Source: a bacterium
Lineage (GTDB): Bacteria; Bdellovibrionota_B; Oligoflexia; Silvanigrellales; Silvanigrellaceae
Length of the DNA stretch: 32,639 nt
Assembly: GCA_009918675.1 (NCBI GenBank)
Contig: RGDM01000035.1
Location: forward strand, 1 to 32,639
Reading direction: 5' to 3'
Positions within the stretch are counted from its first letter, which is position 1, and each line of letters starts with the position of its first letter. The translations under genes were made by a program, and so were the position numbers. Below are positions 17,447-25,979 of this stretch, in pieces. The notes under the pieces are model-generated. The model did not search any database, was not told the origin of the DNA, and was given only the letters and a program-made list of their open reading frames with translations.

Positions 17447-17849
17447 GTTCGGTTTTCTTGTAACTAATCATCGTCCGCTTGGCGTCGAAGAGATTCCGGT
17501 AGCTCTCGTAGCGAATTCGTAATTTCTCTGATTCTGCGCGCGTTTGTGCAATTTGTTCGAGAAGCTGAACATACTCCGGATCGGCCTCTGCCAAACGCTT
17601 CAAACGCCCCTCGGGAATGCTTGCATCCGGACCAGCATCGTTTTCAATTCGGTTCATGATTCGCGATCGTACGGTTGTGCGCAAGAGCTCAAGCCGCTCG
17701 GCGTCTCTCCGCTTATCAACGTATTCGAGGCCAATTTTATTAGCCAATTGAATGATTTCTTCCAGCGATAAATCGCGCTGTTGCGCATGACTTGGTGATG
17801 TCGCTGCGGACGAGGCCTGGTTTGCAGTGTGTGGATCGTTTTTATCCAA
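17433..17849 (-). CDS. Small coiled-coil protein of unknown function
   Basis: A 138-aa soluble, charged protein not recognised. A ~25-residue Ser/Ala/Gln-rich disordered start is followed by helices (LSLEEIIQLANKIGLEY, then KRRDAERLELLRTTVRSRI) and a long C-terminal coiled-coil stretch (about 88-135). The start is TTG, chosen because GAGGA lies 7 nt upstream and no in-frame ATG precedes the conserved-looking region. It is 63 bp downstream of nadA on the same strand, so it may share its transcript. It overlaps the DnaC-like gene tail to tail. No signal peptide or membrane segment. Confidence 0.7.
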   Translation of the reverse strand: MDKNDPHTANQASSAATSPSHAQQRDLSLEEIIQLANKIGLEYVDKRRDAERLELLRTTVRSRIMNRIENDAGPDASIPEGRLKRLAEADPEYVQLLEQIAQTRAESEKLRIRYESYRNLFDAKRTMISYKKTELKTL

Positions 17850-17912
17850 TTGAATCCTCGTGATTTCTGCAGCGGCTCAGGCCTAACATTCAAGCTCTGT
17901 GCGCATTCTTAT

Positions 17913-19004
17913 TCAGCTCATCGACAGCATACGATCGAGCGCACTGCGCGCAAGTGATCGCAGAGGTTCCGCCACACGAATGACATTTTCAGGACGACCC
18001 GCAACAATCGAATCCATCGCCCATGCCAAGTGCTGCAAGTCGATTCGATTCATTGTGCCACACAAACACATATAGCGATTCAAACTCACGATTGTTTTAT
18101 CAGGATTTTCTTTTGCAATTCGGTTCACCAAATTCATTTCAGTGCCAACTGCCCATTTCGAACCTGGAGAGCTCGCAGCAATGGTATTGACAATATATTC
18201 AGTCGACCCAACCGCATCCGACTCATCAACCACCTCCATTGGACATTCGGGATGAGTAATAATTTTAAATTGTGGATCTTGTGCTCGCAGAGCTCGAATT
18301 TGTTTGAGAGTAAACATGGCATGCACAGGGCAATGACCTTCCCATAGGAAAACTCGACTATCGCGGATTCTTTCGGGCGACTGTCCGCCTAAGGGTATTC
18401 CGGGCTTCCAAAGCACCATGCTTTCAGGGGTGTAACCAAGCCGCTTACAGGTGTTGCGTCCGAGGTGCTGATCTGGAAAAAAGAAAACTGCTTTGCGTTG
18501 CTGGAGTGCCCAGTGAACTATTTTTTCAGCGTTAGAACTTGTGCAAACAACACCACCCTTTTTGCCTACAAAGGCTTTTAGAGCCGCGGTTGAATTGATG
18601 TAGGTGACAGGCATGATGCTGTGATGACCCAAAATAGAAACGAGTTCATCCCACGCAAGTTCAACATCATCTGCATCAGCCATGTCGGCCATGTCACAGC
18701 CCGCGCCCATATCGGGAAGCACAACAACCTGATTGCCTCGTTTGAGGATATCAGCACTTTCCGCCATGAAATGTACGCCGCAATAAACAATGTACTGCGC
18801 TTTTTCTTGAGCCGCTGCGAACTGTGCAAGCTTTAGGGAATCGCCACGCATGTCGCCAATCTCAACAATTTCTGGTCTTTGATAGTGATGTGTTAGTATA
18901 ACAACCCGACTCCCAAGTTCATTTTTTGCGTGCACGATGCGCGCCTTGAGCTCGTCGTCGTTCAATGTTGGATAAGGGGCAGGCAGGGGTTGTTGATAAA
19001 GCAT
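17913..19004 (-). CDS. nadA: Quinolinate synthase
   Basis: A 363-aa 4Fe-4S enzyme that condenses iminoaspartate with dihydroxyacetone phosphate to quinolinate in de novo NAD synthesis. Motifs include ILTHHYQRPEI, GDSLKLAQFAA, YCGVHFMAE (Cys75), MGAGCDMADM, CTSSNAEKIV, PDQHLGRNT, EGHCPVH (Cys225), THPECPMEV, GTEMNLVNR and MCLCGTMNRI (Cys313/315). Cys75, Cys225 and one of the last pair fit the three cluster ligands of the family. Length matches the longer (Bacillus-like) type. The start at 19004 is set by GGGAG 8 nt upstream; a longer TTG-initiated frame adds only an unlikely leader. No nadB or nadC is in the window. Confidence 0.95.
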   Translation of the reverse strand: MLYQQPLPAPYPTLNDDELKARIVHAKNELGSRVVILTHHYQRPEIVEIGDMRGDSLKLAQFAAAQEKAQYIVYCGVHFMAESADILKRGNQVVVLPDMGAGCDMADMADADDVELAWDELVSILGHHSIMPVTYINSTAALKAFVGKKGGVVCTSSNAEKIVHWALQQRKAVFFFPDQHLGRNTCKRLGYTPESMVLWKPGIPLGGQSPERIRDSRVFLWEGHCPVHAMFTLKQIRALRAQDPQFKIITHPECPMEVVDESDAVGSTEYIVNTIAASSPGSKWAVGTEMNLVNRIAKENPDKTIVSLNRYMCLCGTMNRIDLQHLAWAMDSIVAGRPENVIRVAEPLRSLARSALDRMLSMS

Positions 19005-19255
19005 GGTCACTCTCCCAGGCGGACCCAAAAGTCGCTGTGAACCCGCACGATTCTGAACTCATTCCTAAACCCGAGTCACGCTGCAATTCAACACGATTTT
19101 CGATGTATTCAAATAAGGGTCGTCGTTTGACAATAACCCACAAACCCTATTTCCTTGAGCGCAGCCATGCCACTCGGCTGAGGGACTGGATGATTGGAGA
19201 CAAAGGTGTGGGTGCCTGATAAAGACCCACAATCATCGGAAGGAGCAGATATCAT

Positions 19256-20131
19256 ATGACTATGGAATTGACTCAAACGACTCAAATCAAGTGTGTGGGT
19301 GTTGTAGGTGCCGGGCAGATGGGCAATGGAATCGCCCAGGTTCTAGCCCAGGCAGGCTTCAACGTGATGCTCATGGACGTCTCCGAGGCGTCGCTTAAAA
19401 AAGCTGTCGCAACCATCGACAAAAGCTTGGGCAAGCTGTTTGAAAAAGGCAAGTTGCCAGAACACCCGCCGATGATTTTGGGTCGCATCAAAACAACCAC
19501 TCACCTGAGTGATTTCTCAAAATGCGATTTTGCCATTGAAGCGGTGAGCGAAAATGAAGACTTGAAAAAATCTATTTTCAAGCAGCTCGATGAAATTCTT
19601 CCTGCACATGCAATTCTCGCATCAAATACAAGCAGCCTGCCCATCACGCGACTTGCAAGTTCAACCCAACGCGCAGGCCAGTTCATTGGCATGCACTTCA
19701 TGAATCCAGTGCCAGTGATGCAATTGGTCGAGGTCATTCGTGGGCATGCGACGTCTGAAAACACCTATCAAGTCACCAAAGGACTGTCTGAAAAAGCCGG
19801 AAAAGTGACTATCTGCTCGCAGGATTATCCAGGTTTCATTGTCAATCGCATACTGATGCCAATGATCAATGAAGCCTTTTATACGCTGATGGAAGGCATT
19901 GCGACAGCAGAGGACATTGATGCAGGTATGAAGCTTGGAACAAATCAGCCGATGGGTCCGCTGGCTCTTGCCGACTTTATTGGTTTGGATACCTGTTTGG
20001 CTATTATGAAAGTTCTGCACGATGGTTTGGGCGATTCGAAATATCGCCCCTGTCCACTGCTGAAGAAGTACATTGACGCGGGATATTTGGGCCGCAAAAC
20101 CGAACGAGGCGTTTACAACTACAATAGATAA
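19256..20131 (+). CDS. hbd: 3-hydroxybutyryl-CoA dehydrogenase
   Basis: A 291-aa NAD(P)-dependent 3-hydroxyacyl-CoA dehydrogenase of the short stand-alone type. It oxidises (S)-3-hydroxybutyryl-CoA or reduces acetoacetyl-CoA in fatty-acid/butanoate metabolism. The N-terminal Rossmann motif is [12 protein letters not shown]. Catalytic and substrate motifs include [23 protein letters not shown] (catalytic His) and [18 protein letters not shown]. The C-terminal domain has [19 protein letters not shown] and ends in [18 protein letters not shown] precedes ATG at 19256; a second ATG two codons on is equally placed. It ends directly against the convergent XRE-cupin gene with no bases between stop codons. 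Pathway partners (thiolase, crotonase) are not in the window. Confidence 0.94.
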   Translation: MTMELTQTTQIKCVGVVGAGQMGNGIAQVLAQAGFNVMLMDVSEASLKKAVATIDKSLGKLFEKGKLPEHPPMILGRIKTTTHLSDFSKCDFAIEAVSENEDLKKSIFKQLDEILPAHAILASNTSSLPITRLASSTQRAGQFIGMHFMNPVPVMQLVEVIRGHATSENTYQVTKGLSEKAGKVTICSQDYPGFIVNRILMPMINEAFYTLMEGIATAEDIDAGMKLGTNQPMGPLALADFIGLDTCLAIMKVLHDGLGDSKYRPCPLLKKYIDAGYLGRKTERGVYNYNR

Positions 20132-20737
20132 TCAAACACGCGGGGCTTGCACGACAACGGCAAAGCCACGCGCACGTGGTACGCCGAGTGCAGCGCAATA
20201 GATGTGGTTTTGGTTGCCATCGAAGCGGAGCAAATCACCGGTTGCCACTGGATAGGTTTCTCCGCCCAAGTCAACCTCACAGGCCCCTTCAACAAGAAAG
20301 AAAAACTCTTCTGTCCCTGAGGGATGCGGATTCGAAAGGATTCGCTCTTTTTCGTTCAAAACAATTTCTTCAATCACAACGTAACGAGCTTGTGCGGGAG
20401 TGAGCCGTAAGGTTTCGACAATTTTGTTCGGATGAAGACCATCGGCTGCGAGCGATGGATATGCCAAGCGTCCGTGTTGCTCACTGCGAAAAAGAGCGGC
20501 ACGCGGGTGACGTGGTAGAAGCAGATCAGCAATTGTCACCCCAAGTCCTTGAGAAATACCCATCAAAACCAACAGTGTCGGGTTTCCCTCGCCTCTTTCG
20601 AGGCTCGCTATTGTGCTCCGGGGCACACCAGAGCGTTCCGACAGCTGCTCCTGACTCAAGGCTGACTCTTTGCGTAAGTGCCTCATATTCATGGCTAAAC
20701 AGGCGCCAGCGCTATCACTGCCAACCGAAACAGTCAT
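20132..20737 (-). CDS. XRE-family transcriptional regulator with cupin sensor domain
   Basis: A 201-aa regulator. Residues about 14-70 are an XRE helix-turn-helix (HLRKESALSQEQLSERSG, VPRSTIASLERGEGNPTL). Residues about 100-195 form a small cupin barrel (HPSGTEEFFFLVEGACEVDLGG, PVATGDLLRFDGNQNHIY) likely to bind an effector or metal. Such HTH-cupin proteins commonly control amino-acid, polyamine or antibiotic-response genes; the target here is unknown. GGGGGA sits just before the ATG at 20737. A promoter placed 28-57 nt upstream fits this start and not the longer TTG frame. It abuts hbd tail to tail. Confidence 0.88.
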   Translation of the reverse strand: MTVSVGSDSAGACLAMNMRHLRKESALSQEQLSERSGVPRSTIASLERGEGNPTLLVLMGISQGLGVTIADLLLPRHPRAALFRSEQHGRLAYPSLAADGLHPNKIVETLRLTPAQARYVVIEEIVLNEKERILSNPHPSGTEEFFFLVEGACEVDLGGETYPVATGDLLRFDGNQNHIYCAALGVPRARGFAVVVQAPRV

Positions 20738-20764
20738 GCTTCCCCCGGTCTTGTGCAAGCTTCA

Positions 20765-20794
20765 CTTATACGACTAACCTCGACAAATGCGCAA
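20765..20794 (-). promoter_or_regulatory. Candidate promoter of the XRE-cupin gene
   Basis: On the minus strand TTGCGC, an 18-nt spacer and TATAAG (5 of 6) put the transcription start near 20758, about 20 nt before the ATG at 20737. Confidence 0.5.
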
Positions 20795-21020
20795 TGTCCA
20801 TACTGATTTTCGAGAAATCGGCCTTTAATTAGACTGTTGAGGCGTCGTTTGTGGGGGGGCTCTAATGAGACGTGTGGCACAAAGGTCGAGTGATCAAATT
20901 GGTACAGAGGTTGTGAAGACAATCGCCACCGCTGTCTAAAAAGTATGCAACGAATCTCAAGCTAATCGGCTTTTTTCTCACAAAGCCCGGAATATCCCAG
21001 CACCTAGCATCACCCAAAAC

Positions 21021-21037
21021 TTGGCATGGCTCTTGAT
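21021..21037 (+). promoter_or_regulatory. Sigma-54-like -24/-12 element upstream of lipoprotein gene
   Basis: TTGGCATG, four bases and TTGAT match the sigma-54 pattern TGGCACG-N4-TTGC[AT] except for T for C in the first half and A for C at the key -12 GC. It is about 72 nt upstream of the lipoprotein ATG. Treat as weak: the -12 mismatch is at a conserved base. Confidence 0.25.
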
Positions 21038-21108
21038 GAGAAAAAGGCAGTCCCCTGTGCCTAGAGGTCTGAGGGGCATTGATCCTTTCAATTTCTTAGG
21101 AGGTCCCC

Positions 21109-21882
21109 ATGCGTCGACTCATACTTCTTCCCTTAGGTACGCTTTTGACCCTTGCTTCAGTTGCTGCGTGCAGCTCGAATGACAGCTCTTCCGACAGCCA
21201 GCCTCCAGCACCTGCAGCGCAAATTAAAAACGACACCCCTCAACAGCAAAACCAAGACGGAAGTAAGTCACTGCCAACGGCACAAAACCCTGTTCAGCAG
21301 AACCCGAGCCAATCGCCCGCAGGCTACTTTGAGGCCACGAGCGGCGGTCAGCGTATTCTCATCCCAGCAAGCAGCATGATTGCGATTCAATTCCCTGTCG
21401 ACGTGACCTCAAACCCCGACAAGAGCATCAACCTGCCTGGCCTCGGCACCGATGCTGTCTCCGAAGAGAAGCTCCCACAGATCACCGTTCCTGTGAAAGA
21501 TGTTCAAGGCGCACCTGTGTTTGCTGCAGGATCAAAATTGATTGGTACCCTGAAGATGAGCGCTCCGCGCGCTGTCTTCAACGTAACGGGCGTTAAGTTC
21601 GGCTCTGTTGTGTACAGCATGGCTGCTCACGCAGACGTTACCTCAACTAAAGTGGACCGCAGCAACCTGAGCTTTACCAACATTTTGCTTGGTGCTTTAG
21701 CCGGAAGTGGAATCGCAGTCATTATCGACGGCACCGGCCAAGACCGCTCCATCACCTGGTGGGCACCTCTGATTGGCGGGGCAGTTGGTGGTACGGCGGC
21801 AGCCCTCTTGTTCAAGGACACCGAATCGATTGTTCAAGTAAAAGCGAACGAAACCGCAGTTCTCGTCCCAGGGCCGATGTAA
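21109..21882 (+). CDS. Lipoprotein with TrbI/VirB10-like C-terminal pattern
   Basis: A 257-aa exported lipoprotein: signal peptide with Cys21 in SVAAC, then ~50 Ser/Gln/Pro-rich flexible residues. The folded part begins at about 73 (GQRILIPASSMIAIQFP), continues with PQITVPVKDVQGAPVFAAGSKLIGTL, and ends in a glycine-rich pair (LLGALAGSGIAVIIDG, LIGGAVGGTAAALLF) and TAVLVPGPM. The order 'IPAxxxI..., V.DV...., GSkl.G.l' resembles the beta-domain of TrbI/VirB10-type and related envelope proteins. No conjugation genes are near, so function is open. AGGAGG lies 6 nt before the ATG. It is a single-gene unit with its own terminator. Confidence 0.82.
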   Translation: MRRLILLPLGTLLTLASVAACSSNDSSSDSQPPAPAAQIKNDTPQQQNQDGSKSLPTAQNPVQQNPSQSPAGYFEATSGGQRILIPASSMIAIQFPVDVTSNPDKSINLPGLGTDAVSEEKLPQITVPVKDVQGAPVFAAGSKLIGTLKMSAPRAVFNVTGVKFGSVVYSMAAHADVTSTKVDRSNLSFTNILLGALAGSGIAVIIDGTGQDRSITWWAPLIGGAVGGTAAALLFKDTESIVQVKANETAVLVPGPM

Positions 21883-21912
21883 AAACACCTGGTTCCCCAT
21901 CTTCAGGCACAG

Positions 21913-21943
21913 AGCCCATTGCGTTTCCGCAGTGGGCTTTTTG
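21913..21943 (+). terminator. Rho-independent terminator after the lipoprotein gene
   Basis: An 11-bp stem AGCCCATTGCG/CGCAGTGGGCT (one T-G wobble) with loop TTTC is followed by five T, starting about 30 nt after the stop codon. Confidence 0.9.
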
Positions 21944-21982
21944 CTGAAAGAAAAACCCGTTAGTTCTGATTTCTGGGTGCCA

Positions 21983-23605
21983 TTATTTCTTTTCTGGAAT
22001 AAAAGTCATTGCCCGTTCTGTCATTGCGGTAATTGTCAGGCTTGGATTCACACCTAAATTCGCAGGCACTGCCGAACCATCACACACCCACAGTCCTTGG
22101 TAACCAAAAACACGCTGTTGAGAGTCTATCACCCCATCATTCTCAGAGGCGCCCATTGGACAGCCACCAAGAATATGCGCAGTGGTGGGAATATTCACGG
22201 TGACCTGTGTCACGGCACACTGAGCTAGCCCACCCGTCTTCTCAGAAAACCACTCTGTGAATTGATTTGCTGAGGGAATCTCAGAGGGAACTTTTTCGCT
22301 TCCCTCTTCACGCTCGGAAACAAGACCGCTTCGAAATAAGGTAAACGGACTGCGGCCAAACTTAACCCGAATGCGATTGTCGAGATCCTGCATCACCAAA
22401 AATATTACGCTGTTTTCTGCCCACCTTGGATTAAAAGTCAGCCTCAAAAATTCAATCGGTCGAGTCACAATCCGCCACAAGAATTTAAGTGTGCGGACAA
22501 ATTCATTAGGATGACTGACCAGAGGAGTTGCCAGCAAACGCATAAAGTTTGAACCCACAGGATAGCGCACCGGTTCAATTGCAGTCCGTTCATCAACTTT
22601 AAAAATGGAAGAGATGGCTATACCATGCGAATAAGGAACACTGCGTTTAGAATTGTACTCTGTGCTTCCGGTGAAAACTTCGCTGTTGGTGCGCACGTGA
22701 TATCCCAATTGACTTGAGAGTCGTGTCAGCGTGCGATATTTGTCGCGGCACTCAAGAAGCAGACGCAGAGTTCCCAAAACTCCGCCCGCCAATACTACAT
22801 TTCGTGAACGAATTGTTTTCCTCTTTTTGAAGAACAGCTGATCAACCGACTCGGTGGTGAGTTCCCAACCGGAACTGCCATCATCACTGAGAGGATTAAT
22901 GCAAACAATTTTCGTCAATGGCTGTATTTGTGCACCGCGTTTTTCTGCAAGGTAAAGATAATTCTTGTCGAGAGTATTTTTTGCATCGAAACGGCAGCCC
23001 ACCATGCATCCGCCGCAATAATTACAACCTGAACGCTCTGGGCCTTCGCCATCAAAATACGGGTCAGGTACGCGTTTGCCCGGCTCGCCAAAAAACACCG
23101 CGACTTCGGTTGGGGCAAACGTCTGATGCACTCCTGTCTGTTTCGAATATTCTTCGATTGTGTTGTCGATAAAAGTTAATTTCGGATTCACCGCTGCGCC
23201 AAGCATTTTCTTTGCTTGCAAATAAAATGGCGCGAGCACCTCACGCGCGTTACCCAACGGCTGCCAAGCCGAACTTTCAAAAGCCTTTTCAGATGGAACC
23301 ATGAGAGTGTTCGCATACACCAAACTCCCGCCACCCACTCCAGCTCCGCTGAGAATCAACACATCTTTAAAGAATGTGAGTCGCTGTATGCCAAAACACT
23401 TGATAAATGGGGCCCAAAGATAACGCGGGAGATCCCAATTGGATTTGGCGTAATCCTGCGGCTTGAATCTGCGTCCTTGTTCGATGACACAAACGGAATA
23501 ACCTTTTTCGCTCAAACGGAGTGCCGAAACGCTCCCACCAAATCCAGAGCCAACAATCACGAAATCAAAATCAAATTGGTTTGTGTCGGAATTGGCATGA
23601 CCCAC
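21983..23605 (-). CDS. GMC-family FAD oxidoreductase (cholesterol-oxidase/ChoD-like)
   Basis: A 540-aa flavoenzyme of the glucose-methanol-choline family. The N-terminal FAD motif is VIVGSGFGGS (17-26) with E/Q acidic strand VIEQG; GAGVGGGSLVYAN (about 88-100) is the second FAD-contact. C-terminal GGCPMG and CDGSAVPANLGVNPSLTITAMTERA are the closing motif with the His/Asn region. A C-x2-C-x2-C-x3-C run (Cys194, 197, 200, 204) precedes R-F-D-A-K-N-T, as in actinobacterial ChoD-type proteins (CGxCMxGCRxxAKNTL). Substrate is probably a sterol or other hydrophobic alcohol, unproven. No signal peptide is seen. The start is GTG, set by GAGGAG 8 nt upstream. It is last in a same-strand run with a barrel protein and two lipoproteins. 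Confidence 0.88.
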   Translation of the reverse strand: MGHANSDTNQFDFDFVIVGSGFGGSVSALRLSEKGYSVCVIEQGRRFKPQDYAKSNWDLPRYLWAPFIKCFGIQRLTFFKDVLILSGAGVGGGSLVYANTLMVPSEKAFESSAWQPLGNAREVLAPFYLQAKKMLGAAVNPKLTFIDNTIEEYSKQTGVHQTFAPTEVAVFFGEPGKRVPDPYFDGEGPERSGCNYCGGCMVGCRFDAKNTLDKNYLYLAEKRGAQIQPLTKIVCINPLSDDGSSGWELTTESVDQLFFKKRKTIRSRNVVLAGGVLGTLRLLLECRDKYRTLTRLSSQLGYHVRTNSEVFTGSTEYNSKRSVPYSHGIAISSIFKVDERTAIEPVRYPVGSNFMRLLATPLVSHPNEFVRTLKFLWRIVTRPIEFLRLTFNPRWAENSVIFLVMQDLDNRIRVKFGRSPFTLFRSGLVSEREEGSEKVPSEIPSANQFTEWFSEKTGGLAQCAVTQVTVNIPTTAHILGGCPMGASENDGVIDSQQRVFGYQGLWVCDGSAVPANLGVNPSLTITAMTERAMTFIPEKK

Positions 23606-23651
23606 GCGAGGCTCCTCATAAAGGTGAAAGTGAAAAGACTATCACCTAAAT

Positions 23652-24473
23652 TTAACCCTCACCTTCCGATGGAGAAGGTTTAGGCTTGGCTTTCTTTGGT
23701 GCCGGCTTAGAACCCTTTTTTTGGGGGGGTTTTGTCTCAGCCTTCACCGCGCCACGCTGACTTGCCGGCGCTGGAATATAATAGGAAAGCCCGCCACCCA
23801 CTGTAAAGCCGCTTATTTTGTTTGTCCCGCCCACAACCTTTGACTCCACTTTTGTCGCGTCTGCGCCGCTCCCCAATGTGAGCGTGATAGGGGCATCGGC
23901 GTTTGTGTATGAGCCAGTCACAAAGCCACCTTCGGCAAAAAGACTCAACGATGGCAATACGAAAAACTCACCCGCAGCACCAAAATGCAGGCGCGATAAT
24001 CCAGTGAGTGGAACAGGAGTTTCTATTTTCGTTTCAGATTCGGTCAGGGTTAGTTTGGGCGACATCCCAAGATCATAGGCGGCAAATACAGAGGCCCGGA
24101 ATTTTTGCAGCGCAAAATCAACTGATGCACCAATGGGGATATAGCTCAAGGACAATGCGTCGCTCATAACCGCTCCCGCGGTTTTCGCAGACGATGCACG
24201 AAAGCCAAGTAGGGCGGAAATAGATAGCGCACCTTTTTCGAACGGTGTGACCATCACATCCGCGCCAAAATAAACAAAATTACGCGCCAATTGCTGCTCA
24301 GCGGTGAGCGCAGAGCCGTCGTCGAGACGTGAAATACGGACTCCGGGAATAGTGAGCATGTCTAATCCAGCCGCAGGACGAATTCCAAGTGAAAAACTAT
24401 ATGCCTGTTGAGGAATAGAAAGGAAAACACCCGCAGTCATGGCAGAGAAAAAAGTTCCCAAAACGCGCTCCAT
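23652..24473 (-). CDS. Predicted outer-membrane beta-barrel protein with Lys/Pro-rich tail
   Basis: A 273-aa exported protein: signal peptide about 1-26 (RVLGTFFSAMTAGVFLSIP, QAYS) followed by alternating hydrophobic/polar strands with the aromatic and Gly spacing of beta-barrels (for example SLSYIPIGASVDFALQKF, LHFGAAGEFFVLPSLSLFAE, FTVGGGLSYYIP). The last ~40 residues are Lys/Pro-rich (PPQKKGSKPAPKKAKPKPS) and would point away from the membrane, perhaps binding peptidoglycan or polyanions. No named family recognised. The start at 24473 has GAGGGG 6 nt upstream; an in-frame ATG eight codons earlier has no good site. Same-strand neighbours at 46-81 bp suggest one transcript. Confidence 0.75.
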   Translation of the reverse strand: MERVLGTFFSAMTAGVFLSIPQQAYSFSLGIRPAAGLDMLTIPGVRISRLDDGSALTAEQQLARNFVYFGADVMVTPFEKGALSISALLGFRASSAKTAGAVMSDALSLSYIPIGASVDFALQKFRASVFAAYDLGMSPKLTLTESETKIETPVPLTGLSRLHFGAAGEFFVLPSLSLFAEGGFVTGSYTNADAPITLTLGSGADATKVESKVVGGTNKISGFTVGGGLSYYIPAPASQRGAVKAETKPPQKKGSKPAPKKAKPKPSPSEGEG

Positions 24474-24554
24474 GGTACCCCTCAAAGATTTATTCATGAG
24501 AGATATCGGAGCAATATTCGAGAACTTTCGAACTTTTTATTTCAGCTGCAGCAT

Positions 24555-25238
24555 TTATTTTTTCTCTGCAACTTTGGCATGTGTCGACAGATAAACAAAA
24601 TCACGTCCCACCAACCCACACGCGTCAGATTGCGATTTTGGATACTTAACTGAGATCGTTTCGCCCGTTACAGCCTGGTCCACGCCAAGACTTGTAAATT
24701 GGGTGACTTTAACTGGTATCCCCTTCACCTCCATCTCAGTGCCCATTGGAATAAAGCAATTCTTGGTGACGCTTGCATCCGCAATCGCAATGAAAGTGTC
24801 CTTATCAAACGTGACCGTTGCTGTTGGCTCTGTTGCAATCGAAGCGGTACGTTCGGGACCAGCGGCAGGAGGCACACCGCTGGTTTTTCCCAACTGATCC
24901 GCAACTGAATCAATCGCTTTGGCAGCAGCCTCTCTCTGCGCAACGACGGGTGAAGTCGGAGGGGCTGCAGCGCCCGCGTCCGCGGAAGTCGCGGGAGGAA
25001 CCTTCTTATCAACGACTGGGGGCAGCGCAGGATTTCCATTTGGAAGTTCCGGCGGCGTTGGAATGCCGGAGCCGGCGATAACCGCTTGTCCCGTGGGTAA
25101 ACATCCACCCTGTGTCACTGCCTGACCTTTTTCGCTACAGAGTTTTGCCAGATCCACAGCTGACCTTCGAGTGGGTTCATTGGTACAACCAACTGTCCAC
25201 ATTCCCACACAGACGAAAAGTATCTTGCCTGCCTTCAT
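24555..25238 (-). CDS. Lipoprotein with Pro/Ala-rich linker
   Basis: A 227-aa lipoprotein. Signal peptide MKAGKILFVCVGMWTVGC, lipid Cys18. Two cysteines soon after the lipidation site (CSEK, GGC) may pair. A long Pro/Ala/Thr-rich linker (about 55-125) leads to a small C-terminal domain (about 140-227) with two Cys (NCFIP, DACGL) and beta pattern (TATVTFDKDTFIAIAD, GTEMEVKGIPVKVTQF), perhaps an SH3-like or similar fold. Unrecognised family. The start at 25238 is set by GAAGGTG upstream; a longer ATG frame has no site. Tandem to another lipoprotein 54 bp upstream. Confidence 0.72.
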   Translation of the reverse strand: MKAGKILFVCVGMWTVGCTNEPTRRSAVDLAKLCSEKGQAVTQGGCLPTGQAVIAGSGIPTPPELPNGNPALPPVVDKKVPPATSADAGAAAPPTSPVVAQREAAAKAIDSVADQLGKTSGVPPAAGPERTASIATEPTATVTFDKDTFIAIADASVTKNCFIPMGTEMEVKGIPVKVTQFTSLGVDQAVTGETISVKYPKSQSDACGLVGRDFVYLSTHAKVAEKK

Positions 25239-25292
25239 GCACGTCACCTTCTCATTGTGTTGCACTCGTTCACTCGTCTTCATCGGTAAATC

Positions 25293-25859
25293 TCAAGGAC
25301 ACGCAGGTGCCGCAGGCGAAACCGAGAAGTGGTCTGCATAAATAAATCCGGATGTGAAATTGCATCCAGAGAGAGTTATATTGGAGATTTGATATTCGCT
25401 CCCTTTGACGCAAACCTTATCAGAGAGCAGATCTTCACTGATAACGCAGTAATCAACACCCAATTTCAACTTATCTATGTCTCTTGTCACGTTCATCAAT
25501 GCCGACTTTTTCAGATAAGAATTTTGCTTGAGCATGACTGAGAATTGACCTGCACTCGAAGTCGCCTTAGTTTGTGCAGAAGACCCTGTGCTCTGCACAC
25601 CTGCTGCAACAGGAAGACACACTTGGTTTGCCTCAATTTGTGCTTGAGTCACAGAATTTGAGCTCTCGCCACCACGACTGCTCGCACATGTGACAAGAAA
25701 ATTCCCCGCACGAGTTGTGTCACGATTGATATCTTTGATGACCCAAAAGCCCTCAGGATTTAAAACCGAAGGCAAGCTTTGGATGCCAGTCAAATTTGTG
25801 GGCTGGCATCCAATTGCAGCGAAACCGATGACAAACGACAACAGAATTCGCATGGCCAT
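25293..25859 (-). CDS. Short lipoprotein of unknown function
   Basis: A 188-aa lipoprotein: signal peptide with Cys18 in AAIGC. The mature part has six further cysteines (TCAS, QVCLP, DYCVIS, KVCVKG, SGCNF and the end ACP) and a Ser/Thr/Gln-rich middle. No family recognised. GGAGG lies 9 nt before the ATG. It is the first gene of the same-strand lipoprotein/barrel/GMC run, following a hairpin. Confidence 0.72.
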   Translation of the reverse strand: MAMRILLSFVIGFAAIGCQPTNLTGIQSLPSVLNPEGFWVIKDINRDTTRAGNFLVTCASSRGGESSNSVTQAQIEANQVCLPVAAGVQSTGSSAQTKATSSAGQFSVMLKQNSYLKKSALMNVTRDIDKLKLGVDYCVISEDLLSDKVCVKGSEYQISNITLSGCNFTSGFIYADHFSVSPAAPACP

Positions 25860-25903
25860 TGTATCCAGCCTCCATCGCGCACCAAAAAGAAACGGCTATC
25901 ATC

Positions 25904-25926
25904 CCTTCGGATCCGCGCACCGAAGG
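25904..25926. repeat. Hairpin between the DUF1992 gene and the lipoprotein gene
   Basis: A perfect 7-bp inverted repeat CCTTCGG/CCGAAGG around a 9-nt loop. On neither strand is it followed directly by a T tract, so it is not called a terminator. It could insulate the two minus-strand genes or act in mRNA processing. Confidence 0.5.
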
Positions 25927-25979
25927 CTTTAAGGATTTATAATTTCATAAAGGCAAATGGTGACTTAGAAAAATGCCGA

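Larger units (their letters stand above)
20738..21108. other. 371-bp intergenic region between divergent regulator and lipoprotein genes
   Basis: It holds the regulator promoter on the left and, near the right end, a sigma-54-like element and the lipoprotein ribosome binding site (AGGAGG, 6 nt before ATG). A short hairpin (CTGATTT/AAATCGG, one G-U pair) lies near 20802-20820, and a 5-bp GC stem (CCCCT/AGGGG) at 21052-21076 could fall in the lipoprotein leader. A run of seven G lies near 20853-20860. I see no convincing gene or RNA in the remaining ~200 bp. Confidence 0.5.

Noticed and set aside
20960..20978. Terminator-like AAGC/GCTT stem followed by six T
   Set aside because: The stem is only 4 bp and no gene on that strand ends upstream of it.
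25904..25926. Rho-independent terminator for the DUF1992 gene
   Set aside because: The stem is perfect but only 7 bp and no T tract follows on either strand.
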